A stretch of DNA of 64,000 nucleotides from an uncultured Christensenellaceae bacterium (GTDB lineage Bacteria; Bacillota; Clostridia; Christensenellales; Borkfalkiaceae), in NCBI GenBank assembly GCA_910588615.1, contig CAJUOI010000001.1:90318-154317 (forward strand), given 5' to 3'. The translations under genes were made by a program, and so were the position numbers. The notes below the pieces were generated by a model. That model ran no database searches. It saw nothing but the letters and a program-made list of their open reading frames with translations, and had not been told where the DNA came from. Shown one piece after another: positions 49,149 to 57,600 of this stretch. Each line of letters begins with the position of its first letter. Position 1 is the first letter of the stretch.

Positions 49149-50027
49149 TCAATGATATGAAAGGATTATTTTTTCATTCGGGGCTTTCACGGCGATTTTT
49201 TTCACAAAATCAACGCTGTTTTTTGGATAAATTTTCATTTTCTCCACAAATTTTTTATCGCAAAGCCGTCCGAGTAGGGCGGAAGTCAGATATATCAGAC
49301 TGAAAATCGGAAGAAAATACCAGAGTACGGGTACGTAGGGGAGCGTTCCGCACGTTACGCCGAAGGAAAATCCCGCCAAGAATTTTCCCGCTTCGGCGAA
49401 GACCGGCGAGGGACCCATCATCCAGAACGGATTCACGCGCAGCATTGCGTCCCAGAGCGATTCCTCTGCGCCGCGGGGCAGCAGTCCCGTTTGAATACAG
49501 ATGATATTATCGAGGAAGATAACGAACAGCATTGCGAAAAACAAGAGCGCCGATGAGAGCGCATACCTTTCCGTCAGTCGGATCTTGCGGAGCAGGAAGG
49601 GAAGAAGGGAGGTCGTCAGCAACAGGACGTGGCAGACAAAGCTGCGGCAGAATTCCCACTGAAAGGGGGTCTGCCCGATAAACCATTGCGGTGCGATCAA
49701 GGGAAGGATGCCTGCAACCGACCCTACCGACCAAACGAAACTGCGGAAGGAGGGTGATTTCAACAGGTAGGTAAAAGGCGTTGCGATGATGAGGAACGCG
49801 CATACGTTATAAGCGGTCTGGATAAAGCTAAATTCCGTCCCCCTCAGATGAGGCCACACGAACGGCTTAAAAAAGTGTTGCACAATGTTGATTGCGGCGA
49901 GAGTGAAAAGAACGCTGTTCTGCGTCTGCGGCGCGGCGTTTTTCAATGCAAAGTAAACGGCGACCACGACGAGCGCCGCAATGAAAATATTAAAAAAATA
50001 GGAGGGAGAACCGTAAAAAATCAGCAT
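49149..50027 (-). CDS. Polytopic membrane protein, possibly TMEM164/YwaF family
   Basis: A 292-residue protein with about seven hydrophobic helices (FFNIFIAALVVVAVYFAL, VCAFLIIATPFTYLL, FFAMLFVIFLDNIICI and others) and little else. Spacing and the WxxFCR-like WEFCRSFVCHVLL segment resemble the TIGR02206/YwaF membrane family, but I cannot prove this. The C-terminus is basic. It lies in the same direction as the GNAT-like gene, with about 90 bases between them. Function is unknown. Confidence 0.6.
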   Translation of the reverse strand: MLIFYGSPSYFFNIFIAALVVVAVYFALKNAAPQTQNSVLFTLAAINIVQHFFKPFVWPHLRGTEFSFIQTAYNVCAFLIIATPFTYLLKSPSFRSFVWSVGSVAGILPLIAPQWFIGQTPFQWEFCRSFVCHVLLLTTSLLPFLLRKIRLTERYALSSALLFFAMLFVIFLDNIICIQTGLLPRGAEESLWDAMLRVNPFWMMGPSPVFAEAGKFLAGFSFGVTCGTLPYVPVLWYFLPIFSLIYLTSALLGRLCDKKFVEKMKIYPKNSVDFVKKIAVKAPNEKIILSYH

Positions 50028-50253
50028 AATTTTTTCTTTTATCCAATATTGATAAGTGTATTTTTACGTCTTTATTTGCGTAAAAGACGTAAAGATTCTT
50101 CGCCGGGCTCTGAATGCCAAACGCGCAGTCCGTTGCGACGTGTTCTAATATGATTGCCTGTTTGCGTGTCGATAATACAACGTGCGAAGGGGTGCGGTTG
50201 TCCCGCAATGTAAAAATTTTTTTCAAAAAAAATTAAAAAATCCGTTCAAACGG
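50028..50253. other. Intergenic region without a supported gene
   Basis: About 225 bases between the minus-strand membrane protein and the feo promoter. It contains a hairpin with TTTTACGTCTTT (50062) and AAAGACGTAAAG (50083). A minus-strand open frame through it (to 50226) starts with TTG, has no ribosome-binding site and lies across A/T runs, so it was not accepted. Nothing else is seen. Confidence 0.5.
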
Positions 50254-50282
50254 TTGACAATCTCTTTGCGGGATGGTATGAT
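50254..50282 (+). promoter_or_regulatory. Promoter of the feo operon
   Basis: TTGACA 50254-50259, 17-base spacer, TATGAT 50277-50282. The expected start at about 50289 leaves a leader of about 115 bases. Confidence 0.85.
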
Positions 50283-50288
50283 ATTCGT

Positions 50289-50405
50289 GAAGTTCGCAAT
50301 GCCGAACCGCGAGTGGCGACGGCAATGCGGGCGTTTTTCAGGAGATAAGGTTCGCATATGCGAACACGGTGGGAACCGAACCGTTCCGCCGAATAAGGAG
50401 ATTGT
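50289..50405 (+). promoter_or_regulatory. Structured feo leader with palindrome
   Basis: The leader contains GTTCG and CGAAC around CAATGC (about 50297-50312). It also has the exact palindrome GTTCGCATATGCGAAC (50350-50365) and CGGT and ACCG around GGGA (50367-50378). GGTTCG (50349-50354) can pair alternatively with CGAACC (50377-50382), so two folds compete. It may be a metal-sensing RNA or a repressor site (the 16-base palindrome suits a dimeric regulator). It does not match a riboswitch consensus I know. Confidence 0.4.
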
Positions 50406-50618
50406 ATGCCGCTGATTCTTGCTCCCGTAGGAAGGGAGGTAACCGTCGTCCGAATCGCTACGGACGAAAAGACGAAAAAGCATCTTGCTAATTTGGGGCT
50501 TCTTGCGGATGCAAAGATAACCGTGCTGTCCTCTCAGGGAGGGAGCACCGTCTGTATGGTAAAGAACGGGCGGCTGGCGCTTGACAGAAGTGTAGCGTCT
50601 CGGATTTACGTTGCTTAA
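50406..50618 (+). CDS. feoA: FeoA domain protein (first copy)
   Basis: A 70-residue SH3-like FeoA protein: PLILAPVGREVTVVRIATDE, then KKHLANLGLLADAKITVLSS and SVASRIYVA. FeoA proteins associate with FeoB and modulate ferrous iron uptake. AAGGAG lies ahead of ATG 50406. A second feoA follows 15 bases downstream, so this operon carries two paralogues; they share only the fold pattern (LGLLADAKITVL against MGVTPGADVLLR). Confidence 0.88.
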   Translation: MPLILAPVGREVTVVRIATDEKTKKHLANLGLLADAKITVLSSQGGSTVCMVKNGRLALDRSVASRIYVA

Positions 50619-50633
50619 TAAAGGAGGAGTAAT

Positions 50634-50867
50634 ATGACAAAATTGTTAAGCGAATTTACCGTAGGCGAAGCGGGCGTCATCAAGGCGGTTGCGGGCGAAG
50701 GTAAAATCAGGCGCAGGCTCTTCGATATGGGCGTAACGCCGGGGGCGGACGTTCTGCTTCGCAAAAAGGCGCCTTTGGGCGATCCGCTCGAAATAACCAT
50801 CCGAGGATACGAGCTTACCCTTCGCGTCAGCGAGGCGGCGTGCGTAACCATGGAGGTGAAGGGATGA
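50634..50867 (+). CDS. feoA: FeoA domain protein (second copy)
   Basis: A 77-residue FeoA protein: LSEFTVGEAGVIKAVAGEGK, then RRRLFDMGVTPGADVLLRKKAPLG-type turn (split here) and DPLEITIRGYELTLRVSEAA. AAAGGAGG precedes ATG 50634. The stop overlaps the feoB start (ATGA), which favours translational coupling and a direct FeoA-FeoB partnership. Confidence 0.92.
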   Translation: MTKLLSEFTVGEAGVIKAVAGEGKIRRRLFDMGVTPGADVLLRKKAPLGDPLEITIRGYELTLRVSEAACVTMEVKG

Positions 50868-53239
50868 AAAAGTTTGCTTTGGCGGGCAATCCCAACTGCG
50901 GCAAGACGACGCTTTTCAACCTGTTGACGGGTTCGACTGCGTACGTCGGCAACTGGCCCGGCGTTACGGTGGATAAGAGGGAGGGGACTTACAAGCGCGG
51001 CGAAGAGCCCGTGAAAATCGTAGACCTCCCCGGAATTTATTCCCTGTCGCCTTACACGCCCGAAGAGGTCGTTTCACGGAATTTCATTCTCGACGAGAAA
51101 CCCGAGTGTGTCATTAACATCGTAGACGCAACCAATCTGGAGCGCAACCTATACTTAACCACGCAGCTCATGGAAATCGACGTGCCGATCATCATCGCAT
51201 TGAACATGATGGACGCTGTGGAGAAGAGCGGCGATAAGCTCGACGCGGAGGAGCTCGAAAAGAAAATCGGCGTTCCCGTCGTCAAGATTTCCGCCCTGAA
51301 AGGGGAGGGAGTCAAGGAACTGATGGATAAAGCCGTCAAATGCTCGAAGGAGCACAGGGATGGGGTTACCGTGCTGCACGGTTCGCCGATCGCGCACCTC
51401 ATCCGCGACGTTTCGATTGCGCTCGGCGCGCAGAAGGAAGTGAATGCGCCTCTATTCCACGCGGTAAAGCTTTGTGAAATGGACGAACTCGAAGCGGTGG
51501 CGCACGCCGAACTCGTGCCCATGGTGGACGCGTTCAAGGCAACTTTTTCCAACGACACCTTCGGCACCGACTTCGAGGCGATCGTTGCCGACGCGCGCTA
51601 CAAATACATTGCGGAAAATTATTCCACCGTGTTTACGCGGAAGAATAAAGAAAAGACGAAGCTTACAAAATCGGATAAAGCGGACAAAGTGCTTACGCAT
51701 AGAATCTGGGGAATTCCCATTTTTATCGTGGTATTGTTTGCCATGTTCCATCTGACGTTCGCGGAGGACTTCCTGTATATCAACGGTTGGGCGTCGCTTT
51801 TCGGAGACGGGCTTCCCACGCTCGAGGAGTTGGGGTTGGACGTTGATAACGTCGGCGTGCAGCTGCTTGCCTGCTTCTACGACGGGGCGGTGTTTTCACC
51901 GGGCGTCATATTGCAGAATATCATGGGTTGGCTCACCGGGCTCGTCGGAATGGGGCTGGAAGCCGCCTGCGCAAGCGCGCCCGAATGGGTCGGCGGATTC
52001 ATCGTCAACGGCGTCTGGGAGGGGCTTGCCGCCGTACTCAGCTTCGTTCCTCAGATTCTCGTCCTGTTCCTGTTCTTCTCCATTCTGGAGGACAGCGGTT
52101 ATATGGCGCGCATCGCGTTCATTCTCGACAGAATTTTCCGCAAGTTCGGGCTTTCGGGCAGAGCGTTTATGCCCATGATCATGGGCTTCGGCTGCTCCGT
52201 TCCCGCATTTATCAATACGAGAACGCTTGCCGACGAGCACGAACGTACGGCGACGATCCGCGTGATTCCGTTCTTCTCTTGCGGGGCGAAATTGCCGATA
52301 CTCACGGCGATTTCGGGCGGAATCTTAGGCGCGGTGGACGCGCCGCACGTCGAGCTTATCGTTCTCGCCATGTACTTGCTGGGTATTATCGTTGCCGTTG
52401 CAACCGTAATTTTAATGCGTTCGACCACCATGCGCGGAGAGGTCCCGCCCTTTATCATGGAGCTTCCCGCATATCACCGTCCGCTTTTTAAGAGCTTGAT
52501 GATCCACCTGTGGGATAAACTCAAACACTTTATCAAAAAGGCGTTCACCATCATTCTTGCGTCTACCATCGTCGTTTGGTTCCTGTCTCATTTCAGTTGG
52601 GATTGGCGCTATCTGCCCGACGAGGAGATGAGCGGCAGTATTCTTGCAAGCCTGGGTATGCTCGTTCAGCCTTTGCTTACGCCCATCGGCTGCGGTTCGC
52701 AGTTGAAAGCGTACGGTTGGGTGTTTGCGGTGGCTGCGGTTACGGGCTTGATCGCAAAGGAAAACGTGCTTGCCACCTTCTCGGTACTGTGCGCAACCAT
52801 TGCATCGGGCGCGGGACTGGAATTCGCAGCAACGGAAGAGGGCGTTACGGAAGTTATGTTCCTCATTCAGCAGACGGGTATTACCATTCCGGCTCTTATC
52901 GCCTTCATTGGGTTCAATATGCTTACCATTCCTTGCTTTGCGGCTTGCGCCACGGCGAAAGCCGAGCTGCCCAAGGGCAAGTTCAAATGGACGCTGCTCT
53001 TCTGGATGGCGACGAGCTATCTCGTGAGCGCGGCAATCTATCTGATCGGCAGCTGGTGGTGGACGGCGTTCATCTTTGCGGCGGTTTTGGCGGCGGCAAT
53101 CGTTGGGATCGTGTTCTGGAACAAGAAACACCCGTGGAAGGCGGAGCTTGCCGAGGCGGTGCCGTCCGAAACGGTATCGGCGGAGGCTGCGGTTACCTCG
53201 GACGGGGAGAAGGACGACGCCGACGGGGAGAACAAATAA
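50864..53239 (+). CDS. feoB: Ferrous iron transport protein B
   Basis: The membrane protein that imports Fe(II). The 791-residue protein has an N-terminal G domain: G1 AGNPNCGKTTLFN, G3 VDLPGIYSLSPY, G4 ALNMMDAV, and a GDI-like helical domain after it. A membrane domain starts at about residue 285, with the conserved CxxPxF-like motif GFGCSVPAFINTRTLAD and FSCGAKLPILTAI. About nine helices follow. The C-terminal tail (about 35 residues) is acidic and alanine-rich. ATG 50864 overlaps the second feoA. The Cys-rich partner gene follows directly. Confidence 0.96.
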   Translation: MKKFALAGNPNCGKTTLFNLLTGSTAYVGNWPGVTVDKREGTYKRGEEPVKIVDLPGIYSLSPYTPEEVVSRNFILDEKPECVINIVDATNLERNLYLTTQLMEIDVPIIIALNMMDAVEKSGDKLDAEELEKKIGVPVVKISALKGEGVKELMDKAVKCSKEHRDGVTVLHGSPIAHLIRDVSIALGAQKEVNAPLFHAVKLCEMDELEAVAHAELVPMVDAFKATFSNDTFGTDFEAIVADARYKYIAENYSTVFTRKNKEKTKLTKSDKADKVLTHRIWGIPIFIVVLFAMFHLTFAEDFLYINGWASLFGDGLPTLEELGLDVDNVGVQLLACFYDGAVFSPGVILQNIMGWLTGLVGMGLEAACASAPEWVGGFIVNGVWEGLAAVLSFVPQILVLFLFFSILEDSGYMARIAFILDRIFRKFGLSGRAFMPMIMGFGCSVPAFINTRTLADEHERTATIRVIPFFSCGAKLPILTAISGGILGAVDAPHVELIVLAMYLLGIIVAVATVILMRSTTMRGEVPPFIMELPAYHRPLFKSLMIHLWDKLKHFIKKAFTIILASTIVVWFLSHFSWDWRYLPDEEMSGSILASLGMLVQPLLTPIGCGSQLKAYGWVFAVAAVTGLIAKENVLATFSVLCATIASGAGLEFAATEEGVTEVMFLIQQTGITIPALIAFIGFNMLTIPCFAACATAKAELPKGKFKWTLLFWMATSYLVSAAIYLIGSWWWTAFIFAAVLAAAIVGIVFWNKKHPWKAELAEAVPSETVSAEAAVTSDGEKDDADGENK

Positions 53240-53240
53240 A

Positions 53241-53417
53241 ATGCAGTGGTATGAAATATTGTTGATCGTTGCGGCGGGGGCGTTCGTTATCGGGATTGCC
53301 GTGTGGCAAATCGTGAGGAAGCTCAAGGGCAAAGGCGGCTGCGACTGCGGCTGCGGAAGCTGTTCCGGCTGCTCTGCCTGCCATAGTCGCAAGGATAGCG
53401 GGAAGGAGCAAAAATAA
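53241..53417 (+). CDS. FeoB-associated cysteine-rich membrane protein
   Basis: A 58-residue protein with one N-terminal membrane helix (WYEILLIVAAGAFVIGIAVW) and a basic cysteine-rich tail (GGCDCGCGSCSGCSACHS, seven cysteines and one histidine). Small proteins of this shape follow feoB in many Firmicutes and are thought to help iron transfer. ATG 53241 lies one base after the feoB stop. It is the last gene of the feo operon. Confidence 0.85.
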   Translation: MQWYEILLIVAAGAFVIGIAVWQIVRKLKGKGGCDCGCGSCSGCSACHSRKDSGKEQK

Positions 53418-53448
53418 TAGTTTATCCGATACAATCTCCATAAATCTT

Positions 53449-53482
53449 GAAAAAGAGAAGCGGAATACCGTTTCTCTTTTTC
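53449..53482. terminator. Terminator after the feo operon
   Basis: GAAAAAGAGAAGCGG and CCGTTTCTCTTTTTC form a long stem around AATA with one mismatch; T-rich on both sides. Confidence 0.85.
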
Positions 53483-53499
53483 GTTAGTAAAGGATAAGC

Positions 53500-53580
53500 C
53501 CGTCATTCGGAACGAAGGGAAGGATCTTGGAGTTTTGCGTTGCGCGAAAAAGATTCCTCACTGCGTTCGTGCTGACAAAA
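53500..53580. repeat. Imperfect inverted repeat, dispersed intergenic element
   Basis: GTCATTCGGAACGAAGG at 53501 and CACTGCGTTCGTGCTGAC at about 53558-53575 are the ends of an imperfect inverted repeat, with GGATCTT and AAGATTCC nearer the centre. This is the widespread 'CATTCTGAGCGAAG...AGATTC' intergenic family. A partial relative lies in the mtnN leader at about 14475-14500. Confidence 0.5.
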
Positions 53581-53627
53581 GGAAAGGCGTAGAATTAACG
53601 GGCGCGTTTCGGCGCTCTGCTTGCTCC

Positions 53628-54497
53628 TTACTTCAACCGTTTAAATTGCAGGGGCGAAAGCCCCGTTTTTTGTTTAAAAATATTCGAAAAATAGTAGGTG
53701 TCGGCAAAGCCCAGAAGTTCGCTGATTTCGTACACCCGCATAGAGCTCGTCAAAAGGAGATGCTTCGCCGCCTCTATTTTTCTGTCCAGAATGTACTGAT
53801 AGGGGGCTACGCCGTAGTACTTCGTAAATTCCCGCGTCATCTGCGACTTGCTGATATTCAGCTGTTCGCTTAAATTCTCGATCGAAACCTTGCGGTACAC
53901 GCACGCGTCGAGCGTCTCTTTTACGAGGTTAGCAACCGAGGATGCGCCCTCCTTTGCGGTGATTTTGGCAAGACGCAGAATAATTTCGAAGAGCACGCCC
54001 GATACGTCGAGGTGCGCGTCGTCGCTGTTCGAGTTCGTTCTTGCAAGATCGAGCAGCTTTTCGAACAGATCCTTACAGTTCGACGCGGGATAAACGATGC
54101 GGTCGGACAGTCCGTATGCCGCCAGAATATCCGTGAAGATGCTACTAAAAAAGTTGATCCAGATTTTTTCGTAGGGGTGAGCTTTGTCCGCACCGTAGCG
54201 GTGCGCTTTTCCGGGCGGCAGAAGATACACGCAATCGGCGGTTACTTTATATTCACCCGTTTCCGTCTTGATATATCCGCCGCCCGAAACCACGTATTCG
54301 AGCACAAAATAATCGCCGTGCTTGCGCTCGATAAAGTATTCTTTGTCGGGATAGGTAATGCCGACCATCTCCACGCGCACGGGATATTGCTTGTTCGGGT
54401 TGTACGGAAAGCCGATAAACACTTCCTGCTTGGTGCTTCCGTACAAAATATTGCTTTTGGGGTCGAACACCTTCCCCTTGTAGTGCATCATTTCCAT
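53628..54497 (-). CDS. AraC-family transcriptional regulator
   Basis: A 289-residue regulator. The N-terminal cupin-like domain (about residues 20-130, including GDYFVLEYVVSGGGYIKTET and YLLPPGKAHRYGA) would bind a sugar effector. The C-terminal 100 residues hold two helix-turn-helix motifs, NISKSQMTREFTKYYGVAPYQYI and ISELLGFADTYYFSNIFK followed by GLSPLQFKR, the AraC/XylS signature. It is divergent from the GH31 gene 152 bases away, and the intergenic region holds paired direct repeats. It is therefore likely to be the local regulator of the glycan cluster. Confidence 0.93.
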   Translation of the reverse strand: MEMMHYKGKVFDPKSNILYGSTKQEVFIGFPYNPNKQYPVRVEMVGITYPDKEYFIERKHGDYFVLEYVVSGGGYIKTETGEYKVTADCVYLLPPGKAHRYGADKAHPYEKIWINFFSSIFTDILAAYGLSDRIVYPASNCKDLFEKLLDLARTNSNSDDAHLDVSGVLFEIILRLAKITAKEGASSVANLVKETLDACVYRKVSIENLSEQLNISKSQMTREFTKYYGVAPYQYILDRKIEAAKHLLLTSSMRVYEISELLGFADTYYFSNIFKQKTGLSPLQFKRLK

Positions 54498-54544
54498 AAT
54501 TTCACCCTTTATTTAAAAGATAACGCGCCGAATCCTCATTTTTT

Positions 54545-54633
54545 TGTGTCAATCTCTCATTTTCAACGCAAAAAAAATGTTATATGATAATTATAACAGA
54601 AAATGTGTGTCATTGTCAAATTTTGAACGCAAA
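54545..54633. promoter_or_regulatory. Two 28-base direct repeats, candidate AraC operators
   Basis: TGTGTCA, seven bases, then ATTTTCAACGCAAA occurs at 54545-54572. TGTGTCA, seven bases, then ATTTTGAACGCAAA occurs at 54606-54633. The copies match at 20 of the 21 conserved bases and sit 61 bases apart, about six helical turns. Between them lies TGTTATA / TATAACA (54579-54598) around the presumed -10 region. AraC-family dimers bind direct repeats of this kind. Confidence 0.65.
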
Positions 54634-54649
54634 TTTCAAAGGAGTCATG

Positions 54650-57600
54650 ATGAAAAAGAAGTGGATTTGTCTGTTTTCCGTAGCGTGCGCGCTGTGTTTG
54701 TCCGCCGCAATATTTACGGCGTGCAAAGAAGAGAAGGAGCCGGGGAACAACGGCGGCGTCAACCCGCCCGTGGGGCCCGTAACTCCCGTCGAAAACGAAA
54801 TAACTTCGGTGGAAATCGGCAGCGTTCGGGTCCAGCTTCTTTCCGATACGCTCGTGCGTATCGAAGAAAAGGGGGCGAAGGGCTTTGAAAACCGACCGAG
54901 CTATATCGTTTCCAACCGTACGGAATGGGAGGAAGTCGAATACGAAAGGACGGAAGCGGACGGCGAAACGCTGCTCGGTACCGAAAACTACGTCGTGCAC
55001 GTGCCTGACGGCGGCAGTGCGGAGGACGTATACGTTTCCGACAACAGCGGCGCGGTGCTGTGGACGTTTACGGGCATGACGGATACGAACGTTTATCTGC
55101 CCAGCCCTTCCGACGAATTGAAAAGCTGGTACTTCACCGACAGTCCGCGCATTATTCCCTCCGAATACGGCTATTCCGTCAACGAGGACGGGGGTCCCTT
55201 ACAGGATTGGGATTTTGAAAACGACGAAACGGATATTTTCGTCTTTCTGCCGCAGGGCGATTACACGCAGTTTTGCAACGACTATACCTCTTTGACGGGT
55301 AAGTCCGAATTCGTTTCCCTGCAAATGCTCGGCTTCTGGGATTCGCGTTGGTACGCTTACAGCGCGGAAACCGCGTTGCAGCAGATCAAAGATTATACCG
55401 ACAGGGGTTACAGCATCGACGTTCTCGTTATCGACACCGACTGGCGTACGGCGACCTCGGGCACGGGCTACGAAATCAACACGCAGCTCTTCCCGAATAT
55501 GTCCGCCTTCCTCGACGACTGCCATGACTTGGGGGTCAACGTCATTTTCAACGATCACCCCGAACCCGTAACGGGCGGGAATCAGCTTGATAAGGAGGAG
55601 GTTTCCTTCCGCAACGAAAACCTGACGCTCATTCTTTCGCTTGGGCTTGATTATTGGTGGTACGACAGAAATTGGTCGGTTGCGCTCAACTCCTGCGACC
55701 CCGATATTTCCGTGTATGCGTTCGGCATGTACGTCTACAATTGGGTTACGCAGGAATACCTCGAAAGCATCACCGACTTAAACGAGTACGCCGAGCGTGC
55801 GCTTATCATGGGCAACGTGGACGGGTGTCTGCATGGAAAGTGGAACTACGCATCGGATATCTCGGCGCACCGCTATACGATCCAGTGGACGGGGGATATC
55901 GGTTCGACCTCCGACGCGCTGGCGCAGGAAATTTACGCCGCGGTGTTCGGCGGTACGGAAGTGGGCATTCCCATTATGAGCTCGGATATCGGCGGTCATA
56001 CGCAGCCCGTAACCGACTCGATGTACGTGCGTTGGTTCCAGTACGGCGCGCTCTCTTCTATTCTGCGCGTGCACTGTACGCATAAGGATTATATCGGGCA
56101 GGAAGGTCGTATGCCTTGGCTGTTCGGCGATATGGCGGAAGGGGTTGCGCATACCTATATGGATATGCGTTACAGGCTGCTACCGCTGTATTACGCGGTT
56201 GCGCGCCAGAACTACGACGAGGGACTGCCGATTATGCGGCGGCTCGATATCAACTATTCGCAATACGTCGAGGCTTCGCGTAACGATGAGTATCTGCTCG
56301 GCGACTACATCCTCGTTGCGCCGATCAATGAGGCGACGCCCACCGTTACGGCGGACGATTCCCAACTGACGCACACCGTAAACGGCGCGGAGGTCGCGGG
56401 CTTAGAGGCAAGCTATTACAATAATACTACGTTCAGCGGCACGCCCGTTATCACCCGTATCGATTCGAATATTGATTTCGATTGGGGCACGGGCGGACCG
56501 CAGGGACTCGGGAACGACAATTTCTCCATTATCTGGCGGGGAAACATCACGATAGGCAACAGACCCGCAAAGCTCATGTTCTACGCGGACGATACCGTTA
56601 TCGCTTACGTGGACGGAGTAAAGGTCGTGGACGGCACGGACGTGTACGACAACTATTTGACGACTTCCGTAGAGTACGCTGCCGGCAGCAGGCACACGCT
56701 CGAAATCAGATACGTCGAAGAGGGCGGAAATGCGCACGTGTCCATGTATTACGTGGAAAGCAACGCCGCGCAGACGCAGTATAACACGCGCTCGGTGTTT
56801 ATCCCCGAGGGCACGTGGATCGACGTATGGACGGGCGAACGCTTCGTCGGACCCCGTACGGTAACCGTGTCGCACACGCTCGAAACTTCGCCCATCTTCG
56901 TAAGGGAGGGCGCGCTTGTCGCCCTTGCGCCCAATATGGTAAATACGAGCGCCAAGGATTGGAGCGAGCTTACGCTCGACGTATATCCTTCCGTCAACTT
57001 CGGTGCGAAAATCAATCTCTACGAGGACGACACGACGACGGTCGCCTATAAACACGGCGAATATCGCAAGACGGATATCGGCATGACCTACGACGCCCGA
57101 AAGAAGGCGGTCGTCGTGAACATCGGCAAGGCGGAGGGGAGCTTTAACGGTAAGCTCGCCTTTGAAGAGCGCAGCTGGAACGTGCGGATTCACGCCTACG
57201 AAAATTGGGGCGCGGTTACCAAGGTGCGCGTCAACGGAAAGCTTGTAACCGTTAACGAATACGGCAAGTCGAATACGGCAAAACCGTTTGCATTTACGGG
57301 CGCGGCGCTCGATAGCGGAATTGCGGAATTTACCTTCAAGGGTTCGGTAAACGAGGCGTACGAAATCGAAATTTATTTCGAATCGCCGCAGGCTTCGGCA
57401 ATTAACGAGGAATACGACGCCACCGCGCTCGACTTCAAGTTATCCGTCGGTGCGGCGGGCGGCAGCGCGAATTTCGATACGCTGGGCACGCTCGGCTGGA
57501 CTTCGTTCGGCGACGGCAGTGCAGAGTCTCCCGTCAACAAGCAGGGCGTCGAACCCCTCATCGAGTACGTGGGCTCGTACGATAAACCTTGGATCGAGGA

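Noticed and set aside
49990..50226. Minus-strand open frame of 78 codons between the membrane protein and the feo promoter
   Set aside because: TTG start inside an A/T run, no ribosome-binding site, overlaps the start of a better gene; peptide matches nothing I know.
50289..50405. NiCo (czcD) or yybP-ykoY riboswitch in the feo leader
   Set aside because: Conserved core sequences of both families are not visible; listed only as an unassigned structured leader.
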